Of a stretch of DNA of 64,000 bases, positions 16,419 to 25,722 are shown piece by piece. The DNA is from Chlorobium sp. (GTDB taxonomy: Bacteria; Bacteroidota; Chlorobiia; Chlorobiales; Chlorobiaceae), in contig JANQGE010000045.1 of the NCBI GenBank assembly GCA_028277485.1, positions 3,417 through 67,416 of the forward strand, read 5' to 3'. A program made the position numbers and the translations under genes. Position 1 is the first letter of the stretch; each line of letters starts with the position of its first letter. A model generated the notes under the pieces. The model saw only the letters and a list, made by a program, of their open reading frames with translations, ran no database searches and had not been told where the DNA came from.

Positions 16419-18002
16419 ATGATATGGCCTTCAATTGATGGTTCGGTAGAGTGGGTGCAAAATGAAAAATCAGAGGGGCCAAGTGGCTTTGCCATCCACA
16501 AGGTTAATGGCCGCCAGTGTAAGTCTGGCGGGTTACTGCCACTCGACTTTCTGCTTGAAACCAAGCAGCATCCAGATACTGAATGTTCTTATAGGCAAAG
16601 TCGATTTCCCAAAGACTTCAGCTATTGTCCTCATTGTGGTATGTCTTTGATTGAAGACAACGCAGTACATGATAAAGGTAACTGGTTACCGCCTTATGGT
16701 TCGGGTGACGGTTTGAAACTCTACAGAAAACAGGTCTTGATTAATACTGAGCAGTTTGGTCAGGAGTTTAAACTGCCACACCATGCAGGTATGTATGCTT
16801 TTTGCACCGCGAAACTTGGTTGCAGAAAAAAAATACTGGTTGCAATTCAGCGAAATAATGGAGTGTTATGGTTTTATAATACAGAACACGATAAATGGAC
16901 AAAACTGCAGGGGACTGTAGGGAAAAGTGATGCGATTCCTTCCTGGTCCTGGTCTGTATCCACTGATACAAGTGAATCAGGACTGTGTATTCCAAATGAT
17001 GAAGCTCCAGTATGGGTCAGGATTGACTGGCTGACAAATACAGTTTCTGTTATTAAGGGTGAAGGCCGTAGTCTTGGGGGGGCGGCAGTTCTAGGTGACA
17101 TTATGTTAGTTCCCGTCTTACAATCAGGCGGATCTCTGGTCCTCGCAGCTTTTAAAGAAGGTGAGGGGTCATGGTCTTATGTAACGGCCTTATATGACGA
17201 CATCGATATTAAAGCGTATCTGGAAAATGAATCAGGAAAAGAGGCATTTACCGGGATTCCCGTTAAAGTTGATGGAGAATCCATTGTTTACTGGCCTTGC
17301 CGGGGTGGTTACATCCAAGCTTCGATCTCGGTTTCAGGTGGGGTGGAATGGTCGTTTAGTCCTTGGGAAACGGATGAATATCCTGCAATAGCTCTTGTCG
17401 AGCTTGGTCCTCCACATCAGGAGGGAGGGAGTAGTACAGCGTTATGGGAATTATGCAAGGATTATGATCCAAAAAGGCGAGATACCACGGTATATAAAGT
17501 ATTCAAGTTGGGAGGGCAAGCCGATGGTTACGAAGGTGAGGATTGGGAATCCATAGATCAGGGGCAAATGCTTTCAACCGGAAAGGCTTGTTTTTCAACG
17601 ACTTGGGATTTTTGGAAAAAAAGAGGAGAAACAGATCTTAACGCATCTGAGCATAAAGACTTAAGAATACCTCTTCTTGAATTTGAGCATAACGGGCTGG
17701 TGTTGCTATGCAATGTTGCATCTTGGAGAGGAAGAGATTCCTTAGACACATTCACGGATTTTTTTAAAAAAAAGAATACCAAGACGCATATCCGTTTTGT
17801 TCTAGATGGCTCGGGAAAAGCCGAATGTTCTCTGAAGGCTGAAGGTGTAAGTGGCCGAAATGAAATGAATGACAGTTTATTTCTTTATGATGTATCGAAA
17901 GTTCCAGAAATATCAGTTTTCATATATGAAAGCTCTTTACATATCTATTTGCCTGAAATTCGAAAGAGTTATCGCTGGAATTTGTTGACGGAGGAGGAAT
18001 GA
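16419..18002 (+). CDS. Uncharacterised 527-residue protein with CxxC knuckle
   Basis: I do not recognise the family. There is no signal peptide, so it should be cytoplasmic. The N-terminal 80 residues contain Cys34, Cys56 and the knuckle YCPHCG (Cys70, Cys73), a possible zinc ribbon. The remaining 450 residues are rich in beta-strand and aromatic patterns at roughly 45-60 residue spacing (VLWFYNTEHDKWTKL, PVWVRIDWLTNTVSVI, WSYVTALYDD), which would fit a beta-propeller or similar repeat fold; that is inference. A GGGAG ribosome-binding site precedes ATG 16419. The stop overlaps the next start (ATGA), so it is translationally coupled to the vWA-like gene. Confidence 0.7.
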   Translation: MIWPSIDGSVEWVQNEKSEGPSGFAIHKVNGRQCKSGGLLPLDFLLETKQHPDTECSYRQSRFPKDFSYCPHCGMSLIEDNAVHDKGNWLPPYGSGDGLKLYRKQVLINTEQFGQEFKLPHHAGMYAFCTAKLGCRKKILVAIQRNNGVLWFYNTEHDKWTKLQGTVGKSDAIPSWSWSVSTDTSESGLCIPNDEAPVWVRIDWLTNTVSVIKGEGRSLGGAAVLGDIMLVPVLQSGGSLVLAAFKEGEGSWSYVTALYDDIDIKAYLENESGKEAFTGIPVKVDGESIVYWPCRGGYIQASISVSGGVEWSFSPWETDEYPAIALVELGPPHQEGGSSTALWELCKDYDPKRRDTTVYKVFKLGGQADGYEGEDWESIDQGQMLSTGKACFSTTWDFWKKRGETDLNASEHKDLRIPLLEFEHNGLVLLCNVASWRGRDSLDTFTDFFKKKNTKTHIRFVLDGSGKAECSLKAEGVSGRNEMNDSLFLYDVSKVPEISVFIYESSLHIYLPEIRKSYRWNLLTEEE

Positions 18003-19492
18003 GCAAGAGTATTCGTAACAGTATAACAGTGCTTGTTTTTTTTCTTGCGATGTTCGGCCGGAGTCCGTTTTCGGTTGCAGGGGTTCAGCAGATAATTCTT
18101 GTCCAAAACTCCGGATGGATGCTTCCATTCTATGAGGATCCTTCATCCGGATTCAAGGAGCTTGCAGTAGAATTATCCACACGTCTTTACAACTATGGTG
18201 CAGAAGAACAGGTTATTGCCAGTTTTAACCAGTCATTTGCAGACAACAAATCGCCATATCTGCATTATAGCGGAACAGAACAGGCTATGATCAGGCAGGC
18301 AATTGTGTCTATAGCACCTGTTATGAAGCCAGGAACGCGTGTCTATAGCGATACTGATTTTAAAGAGGCTATTCTGGGCGCTGTTACTCAGTTTTCTCCA
18401 GGTAAGCCTTGCGTGTTCTGGATTATTACAAATAATAAGAACAGTCCTTACAACAGTCTGGAGACTGTGAAACGTAACCGTGAGTTTTATGAGTTTGTCA
18501 ATGGCTCTGAAGAAATAACCCGCATTGTGGCTTTTCCGTATGCTATGAAAGTCCAAAGTGTCACAAAGCCGGAATATCGTGCGGACGGGCTTATGATCTA
18601 TGCGATGGCGTATGGCGAAGAAGCTGGCAGGTTTTTGCAGGATATGTTGTCTCATAACATTCCATTCGGCCAACAGGCGGCGCGGCTGAAGCCCTTGAAT
18701 GCTGAAGCTTTGACGTTCATTCCGAAATATGTGAGAGGAAGTGAAAGTGTAACTGTTGACAACAGTGGAAGAACTCTGCTACTGGGTTTTGACGCAAAAA
18801 CAACTCCTGGAGCTGTCGACATAACAGGGAGGTTTATCAATGATTTTTATCCGTATGATATTGTTTCCGCAGATCTTGCAATGGCATTCGGATTCAGTAA
18901 TAACAACAAAGGAATTTATGCCAAACTTTCAACAGATCACATTGAAAATATAATTTCCGGAAAACAATCCTCTGATGTGACTGTTCGGGTCACGGTTCCG
19001 CCTGTTCCCTCTCCATGGAGTCCCGACGTGATTTTTGGATCGGGTTATCGTTCGAAAGGTCTCATTCGTTTTGAATTAAAGAATCAGAAACTTGCTCTTT
19101 CAAATGAATTTCGAAGCTTGATGCATGAATTGTTTCCCGATGACCCACTTCCCGATTTATTTATACCTGGTCCTTCTTCACATTCATCGGTTACGCATCA
19201 GCCTCTTTTGGTTCAGGTGACGTACCCGAGTTGGCCACTTGTTGTTGTTGGTTTCATGGTCTTTGCAATTTTAGGTGGCTTAGTAGGGGGAGGGGTGTTG
19301 TTCAGCAGGGAGAAGATGTACCATGTTTCGGTCGATGGTGTGAGGAAAAACTTTGGGTTGAGACCTTTTCATCAAGCAGATATTATCAATTCTTCCGGCG
19401 AAAAAATTGGCGTAATTAAAAGGGGGATAATAAAACCAGAGATCGTACTTGACAAAGAAAAGGCTTCCCAAAGCAATGTGAGGCTCATGTAG
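17999..19492 (+). CDS. Exported vWA-like protein with C-terminal membrane anchor
   Basis: A 497-residue protein with an N-terminal signal sequence (about 1-27), a von Willebrand A-like domain (about 28-190), a beta-rich middle, a membrane helix (about 412-435, WPLVVVGFMVFAILGGL) and a short 60-residue cytoplasmic tail. In the vWA region the metal-site motif DxSxS reads QNSGWM (about 36-41), the Thr is kept in SDTDFKEAI (about 117-125), and the last Asp is replaced in WIITNN. The metal site therefore looks degenerate. The gene overlaps the previous one by 4 bp. Such vWA partners occur beside large bacterial tubulin-like proteins, from general knowledge. Confidence 0.7.
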   Translation: MSKSIRNSITVLVFFLAMFGRSPFSVAGVQQIILVQNSGWMLPFYEDPSSGFKELAVELSTRLYNYGAEEQVIASFNQSFADNKSPYLHYSGTEQAMIRQAIVSIAPVMKPGTRVYSDTDFKEAILGAVTQFSPGKPCVFWIITNNKNSPYNSLETVKRNREFYEFVNGSEEITRIVAFPYAMKVQSVTKPEYRADGLMIYAMAYGEEAGRFLQDMLSHNIPFGQQAARLKPLNAEALTFIPKYVRGSESVTVDNSGRTLLLGFDAKTTPGAVDITGRFINDFYPYDIVSADLAMAFGFSNNNKGIYAKLSTDHIENIISGKQSSDVTVRVTVPPVPSPWSPDVIFGSGYRSKGLIRFELKNQKLALSNEFRSLMHELFPDDPLPDLFIPGPSSHSSVTHQPLLVQVTYPSWPLVVVGFMVFAILGGLVGGGVLFSREKMYHVSVDGVRKNFGLRPFHQADIINSSGEKIGVIKRGIIKPEIVLDKEKASQSNVRLM

Positions 19493-19536
19493 TGTTTTTC
19501 TTTCTTCTCATATAATCAATAATCAATGCAAATACT

Positions 19537-19947
19537 ATGAACGAAGATAACAATACAACTGTTCTGCCGCCCATTACTGATGGAGAGAATACAACAACTG
19601 TCATTCCAGATAGCATTAGCATTGTTATTCCAGGATCTGATATGGTGACAGCTCCAACCGGCAAAGAAATCATGATAGGTGTAGGAATTTTGCTGGTTCT
19701 GGCTGTCTTGTTCTTTTTTATTCGCAATGCATTTGTGAATTTTCTCGTTGGTCCAAACATGAAGCGATCTCCAAACAATGCAGGTTTGGCTGGTTGGGGA
19801 TTATTCGGCGGGTTATTTTTTGGCTCGGCCATTGGTTGTATTGCAATTATCAGTACGGAGCTGCTGACTCTAGCGCTCACTGTGCCTCTTTCTCTTCTCT
19901 CAATTATCTGTTTCGGCCTTGCATTATTTGTTGCAATGAAAAAATAA
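19537..19947 (+). CDS. Small three-helix membrane protein
   Basis: A 136-residue protein with no recognised domain. The N-terminal 45 residues are Thr/Ile/Pro-rich (TTVLPPITDGENTTTVIP) without a signal peptide. Three hydrophobic helices follow (about 47-66, 88-106 and 110-132). It lies 44 bp after the vWA-like gene and 30 bp before the tubulin-like gene, so it very likely works in the same membrane-associated system. Confidence 0.65.
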   Translation: MNEDNNTTVLPPITDGENTTTVIPDSISIVIPGSDMVTAPTGKEIMIGVGILLVLAVLFFFIRNAFVNFLVGPNMKRSPNNAGLAGWGLFGGLFFGSAIGCIAIISTELLTLALTVPLSLLSIICFGLALFVAMKK

Positions 19948-19977
19948 CAGGACCCAGAAACCAGTCAGGAGCTGATT

Positions 19978-22900
19978 ATGAGTGAAATGGAAAATAAAAA
20001 GGAAAAAAAAGAAGTTGTACTAGAAGAAGTTGTGCCAACTCTGTTCATCGGACTTGGTGGTACTGGTGCAGAAATTCTCTGGAGGATAAGGCGCCGAATT
20101 CTTAATACCTTATGGGGGTCAGGTAATGACGTTCGTATTGAAAATCTCACAGAGTTTCCGTTAGCAGAATTTTTGCACATTGATCTTGATGCCAGCACGA
20201 TTTCAGAGCAGGGCAAAGCACAAAAAACGGATATTCTCGCAAAAAAAATTGCTTTCAAGGAAGAGGAAAGAGTTGTCAAGACGCTTGATATGGGCAAATA
20301 TATCAGGACTGATGAAGATCTTGCAAAGTATCCGCTTATTCAGGAATGGTTCCCGCTTTCACGAAGCAAAATCAATGAACTTAATATTCCCGTTGAAAAG
20401 GGGGCTGGTCAGATCAGAGCTTTCTCGCGCCTTTATTTTTTCGACAAATATCAAGAGATAAAAAACGCTGTTCGTTCAAAGGCCGAACATTTACAGGCTA
20501 ATTTGACAACTGCCCCACAAGCCAGCAAGCTGGGGTTAAAGGTGAAGACGGGATCATTAAAAGTTATTGTTGTTGCATCTACTGCCGGTGGAACGGGATC
20601 CGGGTGTTTTCTTGATCTTGGTTATCTTTCCGGATTTCTTGGTGAGGAAAACGCATCATCAAATCTTGTGCTTGTTCTGCCTACCGGTTATCGCGGGGCT
20701 AACCGGACAAGAACACAGGCTAATACCTATGCTTCTCTCATGGAACTGGAAACTTGTATGCGTCAAGGGTCACGCTTTATTCATGAATGGTCTGAAGGTG
20801 AGATTATGAGTTTACCTGAAGATCCTTATGATGACATTTATCTGATCGACACTGCAAACCTTGCAAACTCCCAGACCGAAGATATCAAAGATATATACAG
20901 CATGGTTGCCGACGCATTGTTTGAAGACTTTTCGACCAAGGATTTCGCCAACCGAAAACGTTCGATTTCAGCTAACCAGAACCAGCATAAATCCAATCCC
21001 TATGTTGCCAGGGTGAGCCGTAATGTATACGGTGATATGAAACTGACTTTTTCAAGGGGGTATTCTTCCTTTGCCCAGGCGATTATCGATATGCATATAG
21101 AACAGAAGAAAACCATATTATTGTATCGTCAGGTAAACGATATGCTTAAAGTGTTTTTTGGCGTTTCTGCCGATGATCCCAAGAACAATACGCCAACAGA
21201 CGGTGAGCGTGACGAGCTGCTTGCAAATCGGATGTATCTAGGATTCGATAATGAGATCATCAATTATGATTTTGTTGTTGATGATGATTCATTCAAGCAA
21301 GGTGTGGAAAGAACAACTTTTCCTTTGGTGGCAGAGTTATTGAGGATCAATGGTGTTTCAAGACTCGGAGATATCGAAAAAAGAATTTCAATTCGCTTTG
21401 AAGAAATTCGCACAGGTGGAAATTACAAGGAATGGCCTCAGAAAATAACTGAAGCGATAGCGGCTATTAATCATGATACATTTAAAGCTATTGAGTCTGG
21501 TAGTGGTCTGCATGAAGAAGTAATTCGTCGACGCAGACAGGAGGTTTTATCGGAATTTCTTGATGCTCAACGTGATAAGGGATTGATCAAGGCTCTTTGG
21601 ATGAGGGTCGATAACAAAGAGCGAGGTGGGCTCGATTATACCATCCAGCTTGTGCATAGCATCAAGGACAAGCTAGACAATGCTCAGGCAGGAATTGTCA
21701 GGATGTTGAGAGACAATGCAAAGTGGTTTTCAGACTTGTCTGAATTTTTGCGTTCAGAAGAAACAGAGCGATTGCAGGAACATCTCAATCAGGCTATTGG
21801 GAAATTGTTTTCCGCCCAGTCTCAGTCCGAGATGAAGCTCAAACAGATTTCAGAAGCAGTTAAGCTTTATGTTCGATATCACTTGATAGCCATTGCAAGT
21901 CGTGAGGCTGCTTTACTTGTCGAAGAGCTATCTGTAAGGTTAGCGAAACAACAGGGTACCGATGAGGATGGCAATCCGATATGGAGCGGTTTTGTCGGAG
22001 AGCTTGATGAGGGTAGAATTTTCGTGAAAAACATTATCGCTGATTTGGAAAAACAGATTAACCTGACCCGAGAGGCAATGCGTCAGGGGCATGCCATGTA
22101 TTTTGTGCTCTCGGAATCCAGTGATTCGGTAGATAAATCAGAACTTGTATCCAGAAAAAAGGCGCAGCAATGGGCCGAAGAGGCATTCCAGGATTTTGGG
22201 GGAACCCAGGTATTGTTTTCTATGCTTCGCGAAGATGAAGGGCGTGCTGAGTTGATCGGTAAGTTACAAAATCGTGCATTAGAGCTCATTAGCGTAAAAA
22301 ACAATCAAGAAGAGGAGAATCCTCTTTTTGCTGCACTCGATGCGCATCAGAATCCCGCGCAATTGTTCGGTGATTTTTTGCATCGTGCTATGCCTTGGGT
22401 ATCGGCGCGACTTGACAAATATTTAAAGCCCCAAGACCCGAATGACCAGTACAAATGTTACATAGGGGTAAAGGATTCAGTGCGTTTTGAAGGTAAATAT
22501 GGTGCCATGCTCAAAAACAGGTTGCCCACAAGTACCATGATGACTAAAAAGGAGGTCGGCTTTGTCGAAATTGATACACCTGGAAAAATTGTCTGCTATA
22601 CGGAACTGTCAGGTTTGCCTCTCCCGTCCTTGAAGGGGCTTGATGAATGGTACACATCATACCGGGAAGAAAATGGTAAGACTCCGGTTCATACTCATCG
22701 AAAAACAAGCACTTTTGTTCATCCTCGTGAATTGACCACTGACGAACTTGCCGCAAGAGCCGAAGACATTCGACTGTTTGTTCAGGCAGTAGCACTCGGA
22801 GTGCTTGAGCGCTCACAGAAAGCGGACAAGAATGGTTTATACAAGCTCTGGATCAAGGGACAGGCAAGATACGTGGGAGATGAGAAGTTACTTCGTCTCG

Positions 22901-23610
22901 AAGGATTTGAAAATAACTACCGTAATGAAGTTAAGCGCCAGCTTGAGATCGATCACGATCAGTTCAAGTCACCTGATCATACTGCTATATGGATAGCATT
23001 GCTTGAGTATTATGCATACTCGGTGTACCCACTGAAAGTTGTGTTGATTGACGGGAAAAGTAAAGAACAGAAGTCACTACCGACTCTTATTTGTGAGCAA
23101 TTGGTTGAAGAGTGGACAAAGAGACTGCACCGTATGATTGATGAGGGTATTGCAGATCAACTATTGATTTCAGCACGTAAAGCGATGTTTGACTGGACTG
23201 ATGATATAACAGATTCGATTGATGATGTCTATCTTTACGAAATAAATGGGGATGAGTACAAGCCTAAGCGGGTGTTGAAGCGAGAAGTGTTCAAGCTTGA
23301 CTGGACATTGGGTAATGATATGCCAACTGCTTCTGATTCATCACAGACTTCGCTGAAGCCTAAGCCTGAGTCATCTGAAATCTTTTCATACTTTGTTGCT
23401 GTCGATGGAAAGTCAACTGGTCCTCATGGTATCGAAAAATTACGTGAGATGGTAGACAATGGAGGATTGACTGGGGACACCAGGGTTTGGAAGCAAGGTA
23501 TGAAAGACTGGATGCTGGCAAAGGAGGTCGAGGAGCTTTCAGGGTTACTGGTACAGCCGCCACCGCTGGCGCCTCCACCTCTGAACGATGGGCCGCCGCC
23601 GCTTGTTTAG
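19978..23610 (+). CDS. Tubulin-like (FtsZ/tubulin superfamily) giant protein with GYF_2 domain
   Basis: A 1210-residue protein. Its N-terminal third is a tubulin-like GTPase domain of the Tubulin_2 type: LFIGLGGTGAEILWRIRRR (about residues 23-41) and the nucleotide-binding signature STAGGTGSGCF (about 201-211), followed by LIDTANLANS (about 286). The centre (about 450-1050) is long and helical with no recognised domain. Near the C-terminus is a GYF_2-type module (about 1138-1195: VDGKSTGPHGIEKLREMV ... RVWKQGMKDWMLAKE) and a Pro-rich tail (QPPPLAPPPLNDGPPPLV). It is far too large to be FtsZ. GTP-dependent polymerisation is expected from the fold but unproven. It closes the cassette that starts at 15679. 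Confidence 0.85.
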   Translation: MSEMENKKEKKEVVLEEVVPTLFIGLGGTGAEILWRIRRRILNTLWGSGNDVRIENLTEFPLAEFLHIDLDASTISEQGKAQKTDILAKKIAFKEEERVVKTLDMGKYIRTDEDLAKYPLIQEWFPLSRSKINELNIPVEKGAGQIRAFSRLYFFDKYQEIKNAVRSKAEHLQANLTTAPQASKLGLKVKTGSLKVIVVASTAGGTGSGCFLDLGYLSGFLGEENASSNLVLVLPTGYRGANRTRTQANTYASLMELETCMRQGSRFIHEWSEGEIMSLPEDPYDDIYLIDTANLANSQTEDIKDIYSMVADALFEDFSTKDFANRKRSISANQNQHKSNPYVARVSRNVYGDMKLTFSRGYSSFAQAIIDMHIEQKKTILLYRQVNDMLKVFFGVSADDPKNNTPTDGERDELLANRMYLGFDNEIINYDFVVDDDSFKQGVERTTFPLVAELLRINGVSRLGDIEKRISIRFEEIRTGGNYKEWPQKITEAIAAINHDTFKAIESGSGLHEEVIRRRRQEVLSEFLDAQRDKGLIKALWMRVDNKERGGLDYTIQLVHSIKDKLDNAQAGIVRMLRDNAKWFSDLSEFLRSEETERLQEHLNQAIGKLFSAQSQSEMKLKQISEAVKLYVRYHLIAIASREAALLVEELSVRLAKQQGTDEDGNPIWSGFVGELDEGRIFVKNIIADLEKQINLTREAMRQGHAMYFVLSESSDSVDKSELVSRKKAQQWAEEAFQDFGGTQVLFSMLREDEGRAELIGKLQNRALELISVKNNQEEENPLFAALDAHQNPAQLFGDFLHRAMPWVSARLDKYLKPQDPNDQYKCYIGVKDSVRFEGKYGAMLKNRLPTSTMMTKKEVGFVEIDTPGKIVCYTELSGLPLPSLKGLDEWYTSYREENGKTPVHTHRKTSTFVHPRELTTDELAARAEDIRLFVQAVALGVLERSQKADKNGLYKLWIKGQARYVGDEKLLRLEGFENNYRNEVKRQLEIDHDQFKSPDHTAIWIALLEYYAYSVYPLKVVLIDGKSKEQKSLPTLICEQLVEEWTKRLHRMIDEGIADQLLISARKAMFDWTDDITDSIDDVYLYEINGDEYKPKRVLKREVFKLDWTLGNDMPTASDSSQTSLKPKPESSEIFSYFVAVDGKSTGPHGIEKLREMVDNGGLTGDTRVWKQGMKDWMLAKEVEELSGLLVQPPPLAPPPLNDGPPPLV

Positions 23611-23660
23611 CGGATAGGATAATGGCTTTTATATCCCGGTTTGCATAGGTTATATTTTTT

Positions 23661-23700
23661 CTTTACATCTTCAGTGAAGAAACCAACTGAAGATGTAAAG
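23661..23700 (+). other. Perfect 15-bp hairpin without T tract
   Basis: CTTTACATCTTCAGT (23661-23675) pairs perfectly with ACTGAAGATGTAAAG (23686-23700) around a 10-nt loop. No T run follows on either strand (the T run is on the wrong side), so it is not a standard intrinsic terminator. It lies between the tubulin-like gene and ribE. Confidence 0.7.
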
Positions 23701-23728
23701 ACAAGTTTCTATTAATAATCGTGAAAGA

Positions 23729-24385
23729 ATGTTTACCGGGATCGTCAAAGATATCGGAACAGTAGCAGGGAACCGCAAGGAGGGAACCAACCTTCGCATG
23801 ACGGTGCATTACAGGAACGTGCGGGAATTCGATGACCTGGCAATCGATGAAAGTGTTGCGATCAATGGCGTCTGCCAGACGGTTGTGGCCCTCGGCGACA
23901 AGGCATTCGACGTCGATACCGTAGAGGAAACGTTGAAAAAAACCACCATGAGCTCATTTTCAGCCGGCCGGCCCGTAAACCTTGAACGTGCGTTGCGGCC
24001 GGTTGACCGGCTTGGAGGTCATTTTGTCCAGGGGCATGTCGATTGCGTCGGTACAGTGATCGGGGTGCATGATCTTGGTGGAAGCGCGGAAATCAGGATA
24101 GGCTTCCCGGAAGAATTTCAGCCTTTCATAGTGCCGGTGGGTTCCATCGCGATCGATGGCGTCAGTCTTACGGTCGCGAACATCGAGGAAAACAGCTTTA
24201 CCGTCGCGATTATCCCTTACACTTTCGAGAATACCACCATCAACAATTTAAAGGAAGGCGACCGGGTAAATCTGGAGTTTGATATTCTCGGTAAATATAT
24301 TGCAAGGCAGCAGGAGCTTCTGAGAAATTCAGAGAGAGGCTCCGGAAAAATCACGGAAAGCTGGTTAAGTGATTTGGGATACTGA
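23729..24385 (+). CDS. ribE: Riboflavin synthase, alpha subunit
   Basis: Catalyses the dismutation of two 6,7-dimethyl-8-ribityllumazines to riboflavin. The 218 residues contain the two tandem lumazine-binding barrels: the first starting MFTGIVKDIGTV with SVAINGVCQTVV, the second with GHFVQGHVDCVGTV and SIAIDGVSLTVA. The stop overlaps the start of rarA by one base, so the two are coupled. Confidence 0.97.
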   Translation: MFTGIVKDIGTVAGNRKEGTNLRMTVHYRNVREFDDLAIDESVAINGVCQTVVALGDKAFDVDTVEETLKKTTMSSFSAGRPVNLERALRPVDRLGGHFVQGHVDCVGTVIGVHDLGGSAEIRIGFPEEFQPFIVPVGSIAIDGVSLTVANIEENSFTVAIIPYTFENTTINNLKEGDRVNLEFDILGKYIARQQELLRNSERGSGKITESWLSDLGY

Positions 24386-25722
24386 TGCCCGGTGACAGTC
24401 TAAATCAGGATGACCTGTTCGGCCGTCCTTCCAGGGAGGCAGCGGGTTCGCGTTTTCAGCCGCTTGCCGAAAGGGTTCGCCCCCGTGCTCTTGATGAAAT
24501 GTTTGGTCAGGAGCACTTGATCGGCCCTGACGGGCCGTTGCGAAAGTTTATCGGGCAGGGACATCTGCCCTCCATGATATTCTGGGGGCCTCCGGGTTCG
24601 GGAAAGACAACGCTCGCAGAAATATGTGCCAACTCTCTTGATTTCCATTTCGACTCGCTTTCCGCTGTTGATGCCGGTGTAAAAGAGGTGCGTAGAGCGC
24701 TTGATTTTGCCGCATCAGGTCGGCATCTCGAGGGTCGACAGACTCTTCTGTTTATAGACGAGATTCACCGTTTCAACAAGGCGCAGCAGGATTCACTGCT
24801 GCATGCTATCGAACAGGGGGTTGTTGTGCTGATCGGGGCAACTACCGAGAATCCTTCTTTCGAAGTAAACGCTGCACTGATGAGCAGGATGCAGGTTTAT
24901 ATTCTCGACCCTCTCAAAAACGATGATATTAAGGCAGCAGTCGGGCGAGCTCTTGAAGAGGACTCTCTGGTTGCTCCATATAAGGCCGTTATCGATGACT
25001 GGGACTTTCTGCTGCTCTATGCAGGGGGAGATGCCCGCAAGGCCCTGAACGCTGTCGAAGCGGGCTTGTCCGTAGCTGACACCTCCACGGTTCCCATACA
25101 TCTTTCCCGGTATCTGCTTGAAAACGCGCTTCAGAAAAAACTTCCGGTCTATGACAAAAAGGGTGAATCGCACTATGATACCGTATCGGCGTTTATCAAA
25201 TCCATGAGGGGGTCCGATCCTGATGCGTCACTTTTCTGGCTTGCAAGGATGCTCGAAGGAGGAGAAGACCCGAAGTTCATCGCACGCAGAATGGTCATTT
25301 TTGCCAGCGAGGATATCGGTAATGCCGATCCCTACGCCGTAACGCTTGCGGTGTCGGTTTTCCATGCTGTTGAGATGATAGGGCTGCCTGAAGCAAGAAT
25401 CAACCTTGCCCAGGGAGTTGCCTACCTGGCAGGGTGCCCAAAGTCGAATGCGAGCTATCGTGCCATAAACGATGCACAACGTTTTGCTGAGGCCCATCAA
25501 GATGCTGTTGTCCCTATGCACCTGAGAAACGCGCCGACAAAGTTCATGAAGGAAGCGGGGTACGGCAAAGGCTACAAATACCCCCACGATTATCCCGAAC
25601 ACTTTGTGAAGGAGAGCTATATGCCTGAAGGACTGAGCGGTGTATTTTACAACCCGACCGATGAGGGAAGGGAGAAATATATCAAAGAGCGACTCGAGAA
25701 GCTGTGGAAAGGAAAGTATTGA
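24385..25722 (+). CDS. rarA: Replication-associated recombination ATPase RarA (MgsA)
   Basis: AAA+ ATPase related to clamp loaders that acts at stalled replication forks. The 445 residues contain a Walker A motif (WGPPGSGKTTLAE, about residues 70-82), Walker B LLFIDEIHRFNK, sensor GATTENPSF, and the C-terminal MgsA domain (ARRMVIFASEDIGNADP). Length and order match the family. Translated directly after ribE through a TGATG overlap. Confidence 0.96.
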   Translation: MPGDSLNQDDLFGRPSREAAGSRFQPLAERVRPRALDEMFGQEHLIGPDGPLRKFIGQGHLPSMIFWGPPGSGKTTLAEICANSLDFHFDSLSAVDAGVKEVRRALDFAASGRHLEGRQTLLFIDEIHRFNKAQQDSLLHAIEQGVVVLIGATTENPSFEVNAALMSRMQVYILDPLKNDDIKAAVGRALEEDSLVAPYKAVIDDWDFLLLYAGGDARKALNAVEAGLSVADTSTVPIHLSRYLLENALQKKLPVYDKKGESHYDTVSAFIKSMRGSDPDASLFWLARMLEGGEDPKFIARRMVIFASEDIGNADPYAVTLAVSVFHAVEMIGLPEARINLAQGVAYLAGCPKSNASYRAINDAQRFAEAHQDAVVPMHLRNAPTKFMKEAGYGKGYKYPHDYPEHFVKESYMPEGLSGVFYNPTDEGREKYIKERLEKLWKGKY

